A stretch of 64,000 bases of DNA, taken from assembly GCF_004404055.1 (NCBI RefSeq), contig NZ_SOHK01000014.1:1-64000 (forward strand), given 5' to 3'. A model generated the notes under the pieces. That model was not told the DNA's origin and did no database searches. It saw nothing but the letters and a program-made list of their open reading frames with translations. Source of the stretch: Cryobacterium ruanii (lineage in GTDB: Bacteria; Actinomycetota; Actinomycetes; Actinomycetales; Microbacteriaceae). Of the stretch, positions 42,504 to 53,708 are shown in pieces. A program made the position numbers and the translations under genes. How positions within the stretch are numbered: the stretch's first letter is position 1; each line of letters opens with the position of its first letter.

Positions 42504-44018
42504 ATGGCCAAGTACGTTCTCGCCATCGACCAGGGAACCACGAGCTCCCGCGCGATCATCTTTGATAAGGCCGGGTCGATCATTTCGACCGGCCAGCTCG
42601 AGCACGAACAGATTCTGCCGCAGGCCGGCTGGGTCGAGCACGACCCGAAAGAAATCTGGGACAATACGCGTGAGGCCATCGGCCAGGCGCTGTCCAAGGC
42701 AAACATCACCCGCCACGACATCGCATCCGTCGGCATCACCAACCAGCGTGAAACCGCTGTCGTCTGGGACAAGAACACCGGCGTTCCCGTCTATAACGCC
42801 ATTGTCTGGCAGGACACTCGAACCCAGCCCATTGTCGACCGCCTCGCGGCTGATGGCGGTGTCGAACGCTTTAAAAGCAAGGTCGGCCTGCCCTTGGCCA
42901 CCTACTTTTCTGGCACTAAAATCGTCTGGATCCTCGAAAACGTGGCGGGAGCACGCGCGAAAGCGGATGCCGGCGACCTCTTGTTCGGCACCACCGATTC
43001 TTGGGTGCTGTGGAACCTGACCGGCGGCACCGAGGGCGGCGTGCACGCGACGGATGTCACCAACGCGAGCCGCACCATGTTCATGGACCTGGAGACCCTG
43101 CAGTGGGACGACGAGATCCTTCGCATCTTCGACGTGCCAAAGTCGATGCTGCCCGAGATCAGGTCGTCGTCCGAGGTGTACGGCACTGCGAGCGGACACA
43201 GCCTGCTGCGCGAGGTGCCAATATCCGGAATCCTCGGCGACCAGCAGGCCGCGACCTTCGGCCAGGCCGCGTTCGACCAGGGCGAGGCGAAGAACACCTA
43301 CGGCACCGGAAACTTTCTGATCTTCAACACCGGCACCGAGATCGTCCACTCCAAGAACGGCCTGCTCACCACCGTGGGTTACAAGCTCGGCAGCGCCCCG
43401 GTGCATTACGCCCTGGAAGGGGCGATCGCGGTCACCGGCTCGCTCGTGCAGTGGATGCGCGACCAGCTCGGCATCATCAAGAACGCCTCCGAGATCGAAG
43501 ACCTGGCTAAGACGGTCACGGACAACGGTGGGGCCTACTTCGTGCCGGCCTTCTCCGGCTTGTTCGCGCCGTACTGGCGCTCCGATGCCCGTGGCGCCCT
43601 CGTCGGTCTCACCCGCTATGTCAACAAGGGCCACATCGCCCGTGCCGCGCTCGAGGCCATTGCCTACCAGACCCGCGAGGTGCTCGACGCGGTCAACGCC
43701 GACTCCGGCGTGCCGCTGACCGAACTCAAGGTCGACGGCGGAGCCACGGCGAATGACCTGCTCATGCAGTTCCAGGCCAACATTATCGGCGTTCCCGTCG
43801 TGCGCCCGGTCGTTGCCGAGACCACCGCCCTCGGCGCCGCCTATGCGGCCGGCCTCGCGGTCGGCTTCTGGAGCAGTCTCGACGACCTGCGTGCCAACTG
43901 GCAGGAAGACGCCCGCTGGGAGCCGTCCATGGACCCGGAAGAGGTCGCCCGTCTGCTGCGTAACTGGAAGAAGGCCGTCACGAAGACCCTCGACTGGGTA
44001 GACGAAGACGTGCTCTAA
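42504..44018 (+). CDS. glpK: Glycerol kinase
   Basis: A 504-residue FGGY-family kinase phosphorylating glycerol to glycerol 3-phosphate. Blocks seen are [15 protein letters not shown] at the N-terminus, [59 protein letters not shown] and the nucleotide-site [18 protein letters not shown]. Length is normal. ATG 42504 has AAGGAG upstream. A strong hairpin terminator follows at 44033-44076. Confidence 0.97.
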   Translation: MAKYVLAIDQGTTSSRAIIFDKAGSIISTGQLEHEQILPQAGWVEHDPKEIWDNTREAIGQALSKANITRHDIASVGITNQRETAVVWDKNTGVPVYNAIVWQDTRTQPIVDRLAADGGVERFKSKVGLPLATYFSGTKIVWILENVAGARAKADAGDLLFGTTDSWVLWNLTGGTEGGVHATDVTNASRTMFMDLETLQWDDEILRIFDVPKSMLPEIRSSSEVYGTASGHSLLREVPISGILGDQQAATFGQAAFDQGEAKNTYGTGNFLIFNTGTEIVHSKNGLLTTVGYKLGSAPVHYALEGAIAVTGSLVQWMRDQLGIIKNASEIEDLAKTVTDNGGAYFVPAFSGLFAPYWRSDARGALVGLTRYVNKGHIARAALEAIAYQTREVLDAVNADSGVPLTELKVDGGATANDLLMQFQANIIGVPVVRPVVAETTALGAAYAAGLAVGFWSSLDDLRANWQEDARWEPSMDPEEVARLLRNWKKAVTKTLDWVDEDVL

Positions 44019-44032
44019 CTAGCTCAACCTCG

Positions 44033-44076
44033 TGGCCCGGCACTCGTCGGTCGAGTAGCCGACCTCCGCCGGGCCA
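44033..44076 (+). terminator. Terminator-like nested hairpin after glpK
   Basis: TGGCCCGG (44033-44040) pairs with CCGGGCCA (44069-44076), and inside it GTCGG (44046-44050) pairs with CCGAC (44059-44063). It starts 15 nt after the glpK stop; no T-run. Confidence 0.6.
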
Positions 44077-44081
44077 CCCGG

Positions 44082-44171
44082 CATAGCTCCTGCAATCTGC
44101 TGTCCCGTTGCGGCTGACCTGCGTGATTCCGCGCCAATTTCTGCGGCGTGTCAGAAATTGCAGGAGTTATG
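44082..44171. repeat. Palindromic intergenic element, family A, copy 2
   Basis: CATAGCTCCTGCAAT (44082-44096) and ATTGCAGGAGTTATG (44157-44171) are inverted arms with one mismatch, enclosing 60 nt. CTCCTGCAATCTG is identical to the left arm of copy 1 (11525-11537). It lies just after the glpK terminator. Confidence 0.75.
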
Positions 44172-44541
44172 TGGCACGAGGGTTGTACACAGGGCCGCAA
44201 GTTATTCCACAGACTCGTCGAAGACCGATCGCATCGCCCGAAGAATGACGACGATCGGCGACATGACTACCTTTCTGAACTTTCTTTCTCGCGAGTGCCG
44301 GAGAATCAGCCGCCAGGACCTGCCGGACGGCGGACTGCGACCGAAACACATCACGGCGGCCGTGCACAGCAGTGCACTCATCCAAGCGCGACGCGACCAT
44401 TATGCTCTTCCCGGAACCGACCGACACACGCTTGAAGTGGTGTGAGTGGGCGACCGCGAAGCCTGCGGCTCAGCGGAACGCGAGACTGGATTCTTTGCCT
44501 CCGATTCGCAGTTCACACCCCTGCGCATTCCGCAGATGTCC
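44172..44541. other. 370-bp region without a recognisable gene
   Basis: Between the family A element and the HAD hydrolase gene. A short frame on the plus strand (44158-44445, 95 codons) has no ribosome-binding site, no recognisable motif and begins inside the palindromic element, so I do not call it a gene. Base composition is somewhat lower in G+C than the neighbours. It could be the remnant of a decayed gene. Confidence 0.4.
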
Positions 44542-45273
44542 TTATGGCTGCCAACATAATTCAACGGGTAGCTCGGCGAGAGTCTCGATCCGGAGAATAC
44601 CGAGGCGCGAGGCGTCGACTGCGTCAGTGGGAGAGATCGGGGCAGCGGATGCCGCGGCTCGGTCCAGCCAGACCCCCGTTAGCCCCGCAGTGGCCGCGCC
44701 CACAGCGTCCGTGCGAAGCCGATCGCCGACATACACCGCTTCCTCCACAGGCACGTCGAACAGCGCGCAGGCGTGCTGGAAGATGCGGGCATCGGGCTTG
44801 GCGAAGCCGAGAGCACCAGAGGTGACGACATGTTCAAACCGTTGGGTCAGCCCGACCCGCCGAATCTTCTCGCCCTGAAAAACCGGGTCGCCGTTCGTGA
44901 TGAGGCCAAAGTGCACCCCGGGCAAAAGCTTCGTGAGCGCATCGAGGCAGGGGAGCGCGTCGTCGTGCAGCCGCCAACTGGCCCGATAGCTCAGGAAGTA
45001 GTCGTCGAACCAGGAGTCAGCCTCGGCGTCAGTCAGGGAAATGTGGAACGATGCCGCGAAATCCTGGGCCCGGGCGCGCCGCTGTCCGGCAAAGTCCAGA
45101 GCGCCTGCGAGGTAGGAGTGGTAGTGCTCCTCCTCGAGCGCGTCCCAGAGCACGGTCGCGGCCGTGCGGTCGCCGGTCGCGAATGCGCCGCCCAGCCGGT
45201 CGAGATGGAGCAGGATGCCCGCCGCGACCGCCCCTCGGTGCTCGAACAGGGTGTCGTCAAGGTCGAACAGCAT
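44542..45273 (-). CDS. HAD-superfamily hydrolase (haloacid dehalogenase-like phosphatase)
   Basis: A 243-residue HAD hydrolase with motif I MLFDLDDTLFEH at the very N-terminus, motif II ITNGDP, and motifs III/IV KPDARIF and VGDRLRTDAVGA. The cap insert (about 20-95) is of the C1 helical type, as in pyrimidine 5'-nucleotidases and phosphoglycolate phosphatases; the substrate cannot be assigned. The ATG at 45273 is chosen because motif I sits at residues 1-10; the upstream extension runs through a palindromic repeat and is not coding. Confidence 0.87.
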   Translation of the reverse strand: MLFDLDDTLFEHRGAVAAGILLHLDRLGGAFATGDRTAATVLWDALEEEHYHSYLAGALDFAGQRRARAQDFAASFHISLTDAEADSWFDDYFLSYRASWRLHDDALPCLDALTKLLPGVHFGLITNGDPVFQGEKIRRVGLTQRFEHVVTSGALGFAKPDARIFQHACALFDVPVEEAVYVGDRLRTDAVGAATAGLTGVWLDRAAASAAPISPTDAVDASRLGILRIETLAELPVELCWQP

Positions 45274-45299
45274 CAGACGAGGCGGAGTATCTCGTCGGC

Positions 45300-45354
45300 G
45301 AGAGTGCAAAAAGTGCCCGTATGACGGGTCCAATCGGGCACTTTTTGCGCTCTC
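45300..45354. repeat. Palindromic intergenic element, family C
   Basis: GAGAG, one mismatch, then GCAAAAAGTGCCCG (45306-45319) pairs perfectly with CGGGCACTTTTTGC (45335-45348) and CTCTC; 19 of 20 pairs around a 15-nt loop. It separates the HAD gene from the truncated acetyltransferase and starts 20 nt after the latter's stop. Confidence 0.85.
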
Positions 45355-45374
45355 ACGGCCAGGCACAGGCACAG

Positions 45375-45832
45375 TCACGCGGCCCGCGCCGACGCGACAT
45401 TGCCCACGCGGCCCTCCCCGTGCGGCACATCGATGATTCCCTCCGCGAACGCCCAATCGGCGTCGCGGCGTTGAGCTTCGGGTATGAGCCCGCGGCCCCG
45501 GTGCGTGGCGCCCAGCCAAAAACCGATCGACCCCACGCTGTGAACGGATGCGTCGGCCGCCACGGATTCCCCAGTCAAGCGCAGCCCAATCACGCCGACC
45601 AGCTCCGCAGCCGAAAGCTCGCGTACCGCCCAGGTGTATTCCCGATCCGACACCCAACCGGCGGGAACATACTCGCCGAGGAATTCTTCGGCGTGCTCAG
45701 AGCGATAGGGCCACGGATTGGTCAGGTAGCGCTCGAAAACCGGGTCCTGGCAGTACTCGAAGACCCGGTCGGCGTCGCCAGCGACAGCCTCATCGAGCAC
45801 CACCAAAGAAGACGAGAGGGGCAACGGACGCA

Positions 45833-45833
<1 letters not shown>
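45375..45833 (-). pseudogene. GNAT-family acetyltransferase, C-terminally truncated
   Basis: A 152-residue frame related to RimJ/RimL-type N-acetyltransferases: N-terminal VLDEAVAGDADRVFEYCQDP, LVGVIGLRLTG, the acetyl-CoA loop GSIGFWLGATHRGRGLIPEA and the beta-bulge EGRVGNVASARAA. Full family members continue from GN-ASARVA for another 25-45 residues (often a LGF/EG... segment), but here a stop follows at once, 20 nt before the palindromic element at 45300-45354. I infer loss of the C-terminus by insertion or deletion; activity is doubtful. The start shares one base with the trpS stop (45833), so it was, or is, co-transcribed with trpS. Confidence 0.65.
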
Positions 45834-47691
<1,858 letters not shown>

Positions 47692-47703
47692 GGGTCAAGT
47701 CTA
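47692..47703 (-). promoter_or_regulatory. Leaderless promoter -10 (TAGACT-N6-ATG) for xthA-trpS
   Basis: On the minus strand TAGACT (47703-47698), TGACCC, ATG 47691. The -10 overlaps the stop region of the YihY gene upstream. Confidence 0.6.
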
Positions 47704-47704
47704 G

Positions 47705-48775
47705 TTAGCGCGCGTGGGCCGCATCCGCGCGGGCATACTCCGCCACCCGGTCTTCGGCCGTGGCCAACCGCCGCCGGGCAGCCCAGCGCGCATACCAGGG
47801 CGACGCGTCGAGGTCGGCCCTCGCCGCGGCGAGCTCGGCCTGCGCGGTCAGCCGCAGGGCATCGTGCATCCGTTTCTCCTGGTTAGCGGCGGCCTCATCG
47901 GCGCTGAGCGATTGGGGCGGAATTCCCGCATCGTTCATGCCGACCGCGATCCAGGAGGCGGCGATCAGGGTCACGGTGCTGACCAGGTTGAACCAGACCA
48001 GCAGGCCGATTATGACGGCGAAGGTCGCGAGCAGTGGGTTGCGACTGGCGCCGCCGAGCAACGCGCCGCCGAGAATCTTCAGCACACCGAGGGCGACCCC
48101 GCCGAGCAACGCCCCGGCGAACAGGCGCCGCACCGGGATGCGCACGCGCGACAGCACTCGGAACAGGCCGGCGAGGGTGATCGTGTCGATGATGAGCACC
48201 ACCGCGAGGCCGGTGCCGCGGGCCGAGGCCTCGTAGAAGAACGAGTCCTGGGGAATCTGGAACAAGCCGAACAGGCCACCCAGCAGTGCGGTGCTGGCGA
48301 GGGAGACGAGCGCCGACACGACCAGGGCGAGGCCGAACAGCAGCCCGAGGCCGAGCTCGCGCAGCTTGACCCAGACGAAGAACGTGGTCTGGGGAGGCAT
48401 GCCGAAGACGGTGCGCACGGCCTGAGCGGTGGTCGACAGCCAGCCGAGGGCGGTCAGCAGCAGCCCGGCCAAGGCGATCGCGCCGGTCCAGGTGAGGATA
48501 CCGGCGGTGGCGAGCACCGCAGGATCGATGATGCCTTCGGAGCCGATCAGCCCCGGAACGGACTGGTTGATGATCGCGTACAGGGCGTTCAACAGATCTT
48601 GGTTCGCGGTGAGGAATAGGCCGGCGATGGAGAACCCAACCCAAACGGCCGCGAAGATGGCGAAGATCGCCTGGTATGACATTCCACTTGCGAGGATGCT
48701 GCCGCCCACGTTGTTGAAGTGGTTCACGACCCGCACGGGGCGCCATGCGAGGATCCGTTCCACAAGCTCTTTCAC
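47705..48775 (-). CDS. YihY/BrkB-family inner-membrane protein
   Basis: A 356-residue membrane protein with six predicted helices. Family features are HFNNVGGSILASGMSYQAIFAIF near the N-terminus, the central FGLFQIPQDSFF region, and GGALLGGASRNPLLATFAVI with a following VWFNLVSTVTLIAASW. The C-terminal about 70 residues are hydrophilic, Ala/Arg-rich and predicted helical (coiled-coil-like). YihY proteins were once taken for RNase BN; their function is unclear. The GTG start at 48775 is supported by TAAGCT-N6-GTG. Confidence 0.9.
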   Translation of the reverse strand: MKELVERILAWRPVRVVNHFNNVGGSILASGMSYQAIFAIFAAVWVGFSIAGLFLTANQDLLNALYAIINQSVPGLIGSEGIIDPAVLATAGILTWTGAIALAGLLLTALGWLSTTAQAVRTVFGMPPQTTFFVWVKLRELGLGLLFGLALVVSALVSLASTALLGGLFGLFQIPQDSFFYEASARGTGLAVVLIIDTITLAGLFRVLSRVRIPVRRLFAGALLGGVALGVLKILGGALLGGASRNPLLATFAVIIGLLVWFNLVSTVTLIAASWIAVGMNDAGIPPQSLSADEAAANQEKRMHDALRLTAQAELAAARADLDASPWYARWAARRRLATAEDRVAEYARADAAHAR

Positions 48776-48787
48776 CGTGCCAGCTTA
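48776..48787 (-). promoter_or_regulatory. Leaderless promoter -10 (TAAGCT-N6-GTG) for the YihY gene
   Basis: On the minus strand TAAGCT (48787-48782), GGCACG, GTG 48775. Confidence 0.6.
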
Positions 48788-48798
48788 TTCGACCAAAC

Positions 48799-48833
48799 AA
48801 AAACACCCCCGTCATATCGACGGGGGTGTTTTT
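48799..48833 (-). terminator. Rho-independent terminator of sdhCDAB
   Basis: A perfect 15-bp stem (AAAAACACCCCCGTC / GACGGGGGTGTTTTT) with a 5-nt loop, 15 nt downstream of the sdhB stop. The terminal A5/T5 runs give it terminator form on either strand, but only the sdh operon ends into it. Confidence 0.93.
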
Positions 48834-48847
48834 CAGCAAACGGGCTG

Positions 48848-49609
48848 TTACGCCTTGCCACGCATAATGGCCTGCTTGACTTCGGCGATGGCCTGGGTCA
48901 CCTGGATGCCGCGGGGGCAGGCATCCGTGCAGTTGAAGGTCGTGCGGCAACGCCACACGCCTTCCTTGTCGTTGAGAATGTCGAGGCGCACGGCCGCATT
49001 CTCATCGCGGGAATCGAAGATGAAACGGTGCGCGTTGACGATGGCAGCCGGACCGAAGTACTGGCCGTCGGTCCAGAACACCGGGCAGCTCGACGTGCAG
49101 GCGGCGCAAAGGATACATTTCGTCGTGTCGTCGAAGCGGGCACGCTGGGCAACGGTCTGCTGGCGTTCCTTGCCGTCGACCGGCTTGCTCTTGGCCATGA
49201 GAAAGGGCTGCACCGCTTTGAAGGAGTCGAAGAACGGCTCCATGTCGACGATGAGGTCCTTCTCGAGCGGCAGGCCCTTGATAGCTTCCACGTAGATGGG
49301 CTTCGTGACGTCGAGGTCTTTCATGAGCGTCTTGCAGGCCAGGCGGTTGCGACCGTTGATGCGCATGGCGTCCGAGCCGCAGATGCCGTGGGCGCAGGAG
49401 CGACGGAAGGTCAGCGAGCCGTCCTGCTCCCACTTGATCTTGTGCAGCGCATCGAGCACGCGGTCGGTCGGGTAGAGCTGCACATCGAAGTCCTGCCAGT
49501 GTGGCTCGTCGTCGACCTCCGGGTTGAAGCGGCGAATAATGAGCGTGACCGTGAAGGATTTGATCTCTTCGGGAACGACGGGCCTGTTGTCAATCGTGGC
49601 GGTACTCAC
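48848..49609 (-). CDS. sdhB: Succinate dehydrogenase iron-sulfur subunit
   Basis: A 253-residue subunit carrying three Fe-S clusters between the flavin of SdhA and the quinone site. The cluster ligands can be read: [2Fe-2S] RSCAHGICGSDAM plus a later Cys; [4Fe-4S] CILCAACTSSCPVFW; [3Fe-4S] CTDACPRGI. The GTG start at 49609 shares one base with the sdhA stop and has GAGGAAG upstream. It is the last gene of sdhCDAB, followed by a strong terminator. Confidence 0.97.
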   Translation of the reverse strand: MSTATIDNRPVVPEEIKSFTVTLIIRRFNPEVDDEPHWQDFDVQLYPTDRVLDALHKIKWEQDGSLTFRRSCAHGICGSDAMRINGRNRLACKTLMKDLDVTKPIYVEAIKGLPLEKDLIVDMEPFFDSFKAVQPFLMAKSKPVDGKERQQTVAQRARFDDTTKCILCAACTSSCPVFWTDGQYFGPAAIVNAHRFIFDSRDENAAVRLDILNDKEGVWRCRTTFNCTDACPRGIQVTQAIAEVKQAIMRGKA

Positions 49610-51435
49610 TAGTACTTCCTCTCCATCGGCTGGTAACGGGTGATGACAACCGGTTTCCAGTCGAGCTTGATGTGGTCGGCGGCATCCGCGCTCATGGCAT
49701 CACCCTTGAGGTACGCCATGGTGTGCTTGAGGTAGTTCTCGTCGTCGCGCACGAGATAGTCCTCGCGCTGGTGTCCACCGCGGCTTTCCTTGCGGTTGCG
49801 GGCAGAATAGACGACAACCTCGGCGAGGTCGAGCAGGAAGCCCAGTTCAACGGCTTCGAGCAGGTCGGTGTTGAACCGACGGCCTTTGTCTTGCACGCCG
49901 ATGTTCTTGTAGCGCTGGCGCAGCAGGTGGATGGTCTCGGTAACTTCGGCGAGGGACTCGTCGGTGCGGAACACCTGAGCCTTCTTGTCCATTTCTTCCT
50001 GCAGGATCTTGCGCAGCACCGCGATGCGCTCGGTTCCGGTCGACGAGCGGATGCCTTCGAGCAGCTCGCGCACCTCCCGCGCCGGGTCCTCCGGCAGCGG
50101 TGTGAACGAGGCGGTCTTGACGTACTCGACCGCGTTGTTGCCGGCACGCTTGCCGAACACGTTGATGTCGAGCAGCGAGTTGGTGCCGAGGCGGTTCGAG
50201 CCGTGCACCGAGACGCAGGCGCATTCGCCGGCGGCATAGAGGCCCGGAACGACCTGCTCGTTGTTGCGCCAGACTTCGGCCTTCACGTTCGTCGGGATGC
50301 CGCCCATCGCGTAGTGCGCGGTAGGCATGACCGGAACCGGTTCGGTGACCGGGTCGACGCCGAGGTAAGTGCGGGCGAACTCGGTGATGTCGGGCAGCTT
50401 AGTCTCGAGCAATTCCTTGCCGAGGTGCGTGCAGTCCAGGTAGAGGTAGTCCTTGTCCGGACCGGCGCCGCGACCCTCAGCGACCTCCTTAAGCATGCAG
50501 CGCGAGACGATGTCACGCGGGGCGAGGTCCTTGATGGTCGGCGCGTAGCGTTCCATGAAACGCTCACCCGAGGCGTTCCGCAGGATCGCTCCCTCGCCGC
50601 GAGCGCCCTCGGTCAAGAGGATGCCCAGCCCGGCCAGGCCGGTCGGGTGGAACTGGAAGAACTCCATGTCCTCGAGCGGCAGTCCCTTGCGCCAGACGAT
50701 GCCGACGCCGTCACCGGTGAGGGTGTGGGCGTTCGAGGTGGTCTTGTAGATCTTGCCGAAGCCACCGGTGGCGAAGATGAACGCCTTGCCCTGGAACACG
50801 TGCAGTTCGCCGCTCGACAGGTCGAGGGCGACCACAGCGGACGGCTGGTCGACACCGTCGACGTTGGTCATGACGAGGTCGAGCACGTAGTACTCGTTAA
50901 AGAAGTTGATGCCGCGCTTGACGCAGTTCTGATACAGCGTCTGCAGGATCATGTGGCCGGTGCGGTCGGCGGCGTAGCAGGCACGACGCACCGGGCTCTT
51001 ACCGTGGTCGCGGGTGTGGCCGCCGAAACGACGCTGATCGATCTTGCCCTCTGGCGTGCGGTTGAACGGCAGGCCCATGTTCTCGAGGTCGATGACCGCG
51101 TCGATGGCTTCTTTGGCCAGAATCTCGGCGGCGTCCTGGTCGACCAGGTAGTCGCCACCCTTGATCGTGTCGAAGGTATGCCACTCCCAGTTGTCTTCCT
51201 CGACGTTGGCGAGGGCGGCAGCCATGCCGCCTTGCGCAGCACCGGTGTGCGAACGCGTCGGGTAGAGCTTGGAGATGACGGCCGTGCTGGCGTGTGGGCC
51301 TGCTTCGATGGCTGCCCTCATGCCGGCCCCACCCGCTCCCACAATGACGATGTCGTGCTGGTGGTAGTGCACGCCGTCCACGACGGTGGACTCCGGAGCC
51401 GCATTTGGGCCGGCGGGTGTGGTGGAAGAAGTCAT
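49609..51435 (-). CDS. sdhA: Succinate dehydrogenase flavoprotein subunit
   Basis: A 608-residue FAD-containing catalytic subunit oxidising succinate to fumarate. [17 protein letters not shown] binds FAD; the covalent FAD histidine lies in [11 protein letters not shown]; active-site blocks include [26 protein letters not shown] and [13 protein letters not shown]. The N-terminus has about 25 extra residues before the FAD motif. It lies 17 nt after sdhD. Confidence 0.97.
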   Translation of the reverse strand: MTSSTTPAGPNAAPESTVVDGVHYHQHDIVIVGAGGAGMRAAIEAGPHASTAVISKLYPTRSHTGAAQGGMAAALANVEEDNWEWHTFDTIKGGDYLVDQDAAEILAKEAIDAVIDLENMGLPFNRTPEGKIDQRRFGGHTRDHGKSPVRRACYAADRTGHMILQTLYQNCVKRGINFFNEYYVLDLVMTNVDGVDQPSAVVALDLSSGELHVFQGKAFIFATGGFGKIYKTTSNAHTLTGDGVGIVWRKGLPLEDMEFFQFHPTGLAGLGILLTEGARGEGAILRNASGERFMERYAPTIKDLAPRDIVSRCMLKEVAEGRGAGPDKDYLYLDCTHLGKELLETKLPDITEFARTYLGVDPVTEPVPVMPTAHYAMGGIPTNVKAEVWRNNEQVVPGLYAAGECACVSVHGSNRLGTNSLLDINVFGKRAGNNAVEYVKTASFTPLPEDPAREVRELLEGIRSSTGTERIAVLRKILQEEMDKKAQVFRTDESLAEVTETIHLLRQRYKNIGVQDKGRRFNTDLLEAVELGFLLDLAEVVVYSARNRKESRGGHQREDYLVRDDENYLKHTMAYLKGDAMSADAADHIKLDWKPVVITRYQPMERKY

Positions 51436-51452
51436 ATTTGTGAGTGCAGCTC

Positions 51453-51905
51453 CTAGAGGGACTTACAGAACGAGGCCACGAGGTCGGCGGGCGCACCGGC
51501 GGGGCAGGGATCAAAAGTAAACACCACGAGGGTTCCGAGCGTGATCAACGAGACAACGCTGACCAGGATCGCGACCTTCAGGATGCCGCGGCTGATCCGC
51601 GAGGTGGCGTAGTCGTTGACCAGGGTGCGCATGCCGTTGCCGCCGTGAATCAGGGCGAGCCAGAGCATCATGATGTCCCAGACCATCCAAAATGGGTCGG
51701 TGAACTTGCCGGCGACGAACGCGAAGTTCAGGGCGCTGACTCCCTCGCCGGTCATGAGGTTGACGAACAAGTGGCCGAAGATGAGCACGATCAGCACCAC
51801 GCCGGAGACGCGCATGTAGATCCAGCCCCACTTTTCCCAGTTGACACCGCTTTTCTTTGCGCTGCGGGAGTCCGGGCTGCGGGGAGCTTCGATTGTTGAA
51901 GTCAT
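51453..51905 (-). CDS. sdhD: Succinate dehydrogenase membrane anchor subunit
   Basis: A 150-residue membrane anchor with three helices (about 30-52, 70-92 and 110-134). [20 protein letters not shown] contains the heme/quinone-region His, and [20 protein letters not shown] is typical of actinobacterial SdhD. The C-terminus ([20 protein letters not shown]) carries two cysteines. It lies 12 nt after sdhC and pairs with it in the membrane. Confidence 0.92.
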   Translation of the reverse strand: MTSTIEAPRSPDSRSAKKSGVNWEKWGWIYMRVSGVVLIVLIFGHLFVNLMTGEGVSALNFAFVAGKFTDPFWMVWDIMMLWLALIHGGNGMRTLVNDYATSRISRGILKVAILVSVVSLITLGTLVVFTFDPCPAGAPADLVASFCKSL

Positions 51906-51917
51906 GTCTGTCGACCC

Positions 51918-52331
51918 CTAGTGGCTGAACACGTTGATGAGGTGGCGCGGTACGAAGGCGAGCATGGTGACGACCCACAGGCCGATGACGACGTAGAACA
52001 GCACCCGCTGGTACTTGGCGTTCCAGAAGTCGATCAGGATGATGCGCAGTCCGTTGAAGGCGTGGAATACGATGGCACCGACGAGGGCGACCTCACCGAG
52101 CCCCATGATCGGCGTCTGGTACTGCGCGATAACCGCGTTGTACGCTTCGGGACTGACCCGTACGAGTGCCGTGTCGAGAATGTGAACGAGCAGAAAAAAG
52201 AAAATCGCGACGCCGGTGATGCGGTGCAATACCCACGACCACATGCCCGTGTTACCCCTATACAGGGTGCCGGCGGGGCGACGTGACGTCGTCTTCTGCT
52301 GAGAATCTAGGGTTCCTGCCGTCTGTGGCAT
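51918..52331 (-). CDS. sdhC: Succinate dehydrogenase cytochrome b556 subunit
   Basis: A 137-residue subunit with three helices. The signature LYRGNTGMWSWVLHRITGVA and the heme-ligand region VGAIVFHAFNGLRIILIDF are clear. ATG 52331 is preceded by GGAGGG on the minus strand. It is the first gene of sdhCDAB; the 52332-52441 region upstream holds the promoter. Confidence 0.94.
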   Translation of the reverse strand: MPQTAGTLDSQQKTTSRRPAGTLYRGNTGMWSWVLHRITGVAIFFFLLVHILDTALVRVSPEAYNAVIAQYQTPIMGLGEVALVGAIVFHAFNGLRIILIDFWNAKYQRVLFYVVIGLWVVTMLAFVPRHLINVFSH

Positions 52332-52441
52332 GAACTACCCTCCCTGGCTGAATAGTGGCTCTTTTATGAGACCGAGAGTGCGCTATAAGCGCATGCGTTT
52401 ATTCTACAAGCGCTCCGCCCACTCGTGCCGGTTAGGGTCTC
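52332..52441 (-). promoter_or_regulatory. Promoter region of sdhCDAB
   Basis: On the minus strand TTGTAG and TATAGC lie about 17 nt apart (roughly 52411 to 52383), a plausible -35/-10 pair, about 50 nt upstream of sdhC. A GCATGC-centred A/T-rich palindrome lies in the spacer and could be an operator. Confidence 0.45.
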
Positions 52442-53614
52442 CTAACGTTGCATTGAGGGTGGCACCTGCGTGTTGGCGCGCACCGCAAGTCGCTCGTCTA
52501 TGGCCTGTTCGTAGTACTCGACCAGCTCGGCGCAGACCGTTGGCCAGGAGCGACCAAGCACCGCGCGACGCCCGGCTTCACCCATCCGCGCACGCAGCAT
52601 CGGATCACGCACGAGCTGGCCCACCCAGTGCTTCAGATCACGGTCGTCGTCGGGTCGAAAGAGGTAGCCGTTCTCGCCGTGCGCCACGAGGTCGATTGGA
52701 CCGCCCGCGTGCGGCGCCACTACGGGTAGCCCTGCGGCGTGCGCCTCCTGGATGGTTTGCCCAAACGTCTCCTCGGTGCCCGCGTGCACGAACACGTCGA
52801 AACTCGCGTAGGCGATGGCGAGTTCCGCCCCCGAGAGTCGGCCCAGCCAGGTGACCGGCATGCCGGCCAGCGCGCGTCTAATAGAAGGTATGCTCGGCCC
52901 CTCGCCGACGAGCGCGAAACGGATGCCCGGCACCCCGCGCAGTGCCCGCAGTCGCTCCACCTGCTTCTCCGGAGCCATGCGACCGACGTACCCGACGATG
53001 ACGTCGCGCGCTGCGCCATCGAGGGGCGTCGGCGCGATCCGTTCCCGGAGCGCAGCGACGGCTGGATCGTTCCTCACATTCGGGTGAAAACCGGTGAGGT
53101 CGACGCCGCGGGTCCACAGGGCGAGCCGGGGTACGCCGAGCCGCAGCAGGGCGGCCATCGACGACGAGGACGGAACCAGGGTGCGGGTAGCTCCCTCATG
53201 CACCCATTTCACGAATCGCCAGGCCAGCGCAGTGGCGGGGCCAAGGTGGTTTCGGTGAGCGTAGCCGGCGACATCCGTTTGAAAGATTGCGACCGAGGGT
53301 ATGTCCAGCCGATTGGCTGCGCTGATTCCCTGCGCGCCGAGCAGGAACGGCGAGGCGGCATGCAGCACGTCGGGGCGAAAGTCGGCGAGTAGCTTCTGCA
53401 CCAGCGGGCTCGGCATGCCGACCGGGAATTCGCGGTAGTTGACGGCGGAGACGGTGTACACCGGGAATCCGGCGTATTCCGTCGGGGCGCCGGAGGGGGC
53501 GATGACCATGGCCTCATGTCCGGTGGCGGCCAGGTGCTCGAGCACCTTGCAGACGCTCGTCGTCACCCCGCTGATGGTGGGAAGAAAACTTTCGCTGATG
53601 ACTGCGATCCGCAT
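52442..53614 (-). CDS. Glycosyltransferase family 4, probably a GDP-mannose-dependent mannosyltransferase (MgtA/PimB-like)
   Basis: A 390-residue GT-B enzyme. The N-terminal acceptor domain (MRIAVISESFLPTISGVTTS) and the C-terminal nucleotide-sugar domain (IVGYVGRMAPEKQVERLRAL, ALVGEGPSI, FVHAGTEETFGQTIQEAHAA with the E-x7-E motif) match actinobacterial MgtA/PimB-type enzymes, which transfer mannose to glycolipids. The divergent neighbour makes GDP-mannose, the likely donor. The acceptor is not determined. The start is ATG 53614 with a leaderless promoter (TAGCCT-N6-ATG). Confidence 0.88.
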   Translation of the reverse strand: MRIAVISESFLPTISGVTTSVCKVLEHLAATGHEAMVIAPSGAPTEYAGFPVYTVSAVNYREFPVGMPSPLVQKLLADFRPDVLHAASPFLLGAQGISAANRLDIPSVAIFQTDVAGYAHRNHLGPATALAWRFVKWVHEGATRTLVPSSSSMAALLRLGVPRLALWTRGVDLTGFHPNVRNDPAVAALRERIAPTPLDGAARDVIVGYVGRMAPEKQVERLRALRGVPGIRFALVGEGPSIPSIRRALAGMPVTWLGRLSGAELAIAYASFDVFVHAGTEETFGQTIQEAHAAGLPVVAPHAGGPIDLVAHGENGYLFRPDDDRDLKHWVGQLVRDPMLRARMGEAGRRAVLGRSWPTVCAELVEYYEQAIDERLAVRANTQVPPSMQR

Positions 53615-53626
53615 GATTCGAGGCTA
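53615..53626 (-). promoter_or_regulatory. Leaderless promoter -10 (TAGCCT-N6-ATG) for the GT4 gene
   Basis: On the minus strand TAGCCT (53626-53621), CGAATC, ATG 53614. Confidence 0.6.
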
Positions 53627-53696
53627 AGCAGCGGCCATTACCGCCGGGTGACGGGCGCGTGAACAATCGTGTCCGGCTGTGGGCGGGACCGCCCGA

Positions 53697-53708
53697 TAGT
53701 CTGGGCGA
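53697..53708 (+). promoter_or_regulatory. Leaderless promoter -10 (TAGTCT-N6-ATG) for manC
   Basis: TAGTCT at 53697-53702, GGGCGA, then ATG 53709. It lies 70 nt from the opposing GT4 -10 element. Confidence 0.6.

Noticed and set aside
44158..44445. 95-codon plus-strand frame after glpK
   Set aside because: Starts inside the palindromic element, lacks a ribosome-binding site, and shows no recognisable motif or membrane segment.
49672..51456. A 594-codon plus-strand frame opposite sdhA
   Set aside because: It mirrors the high-G+C codon pattern of sdhA, has no ribosome-binding site or family resemblance; a shadow frame.
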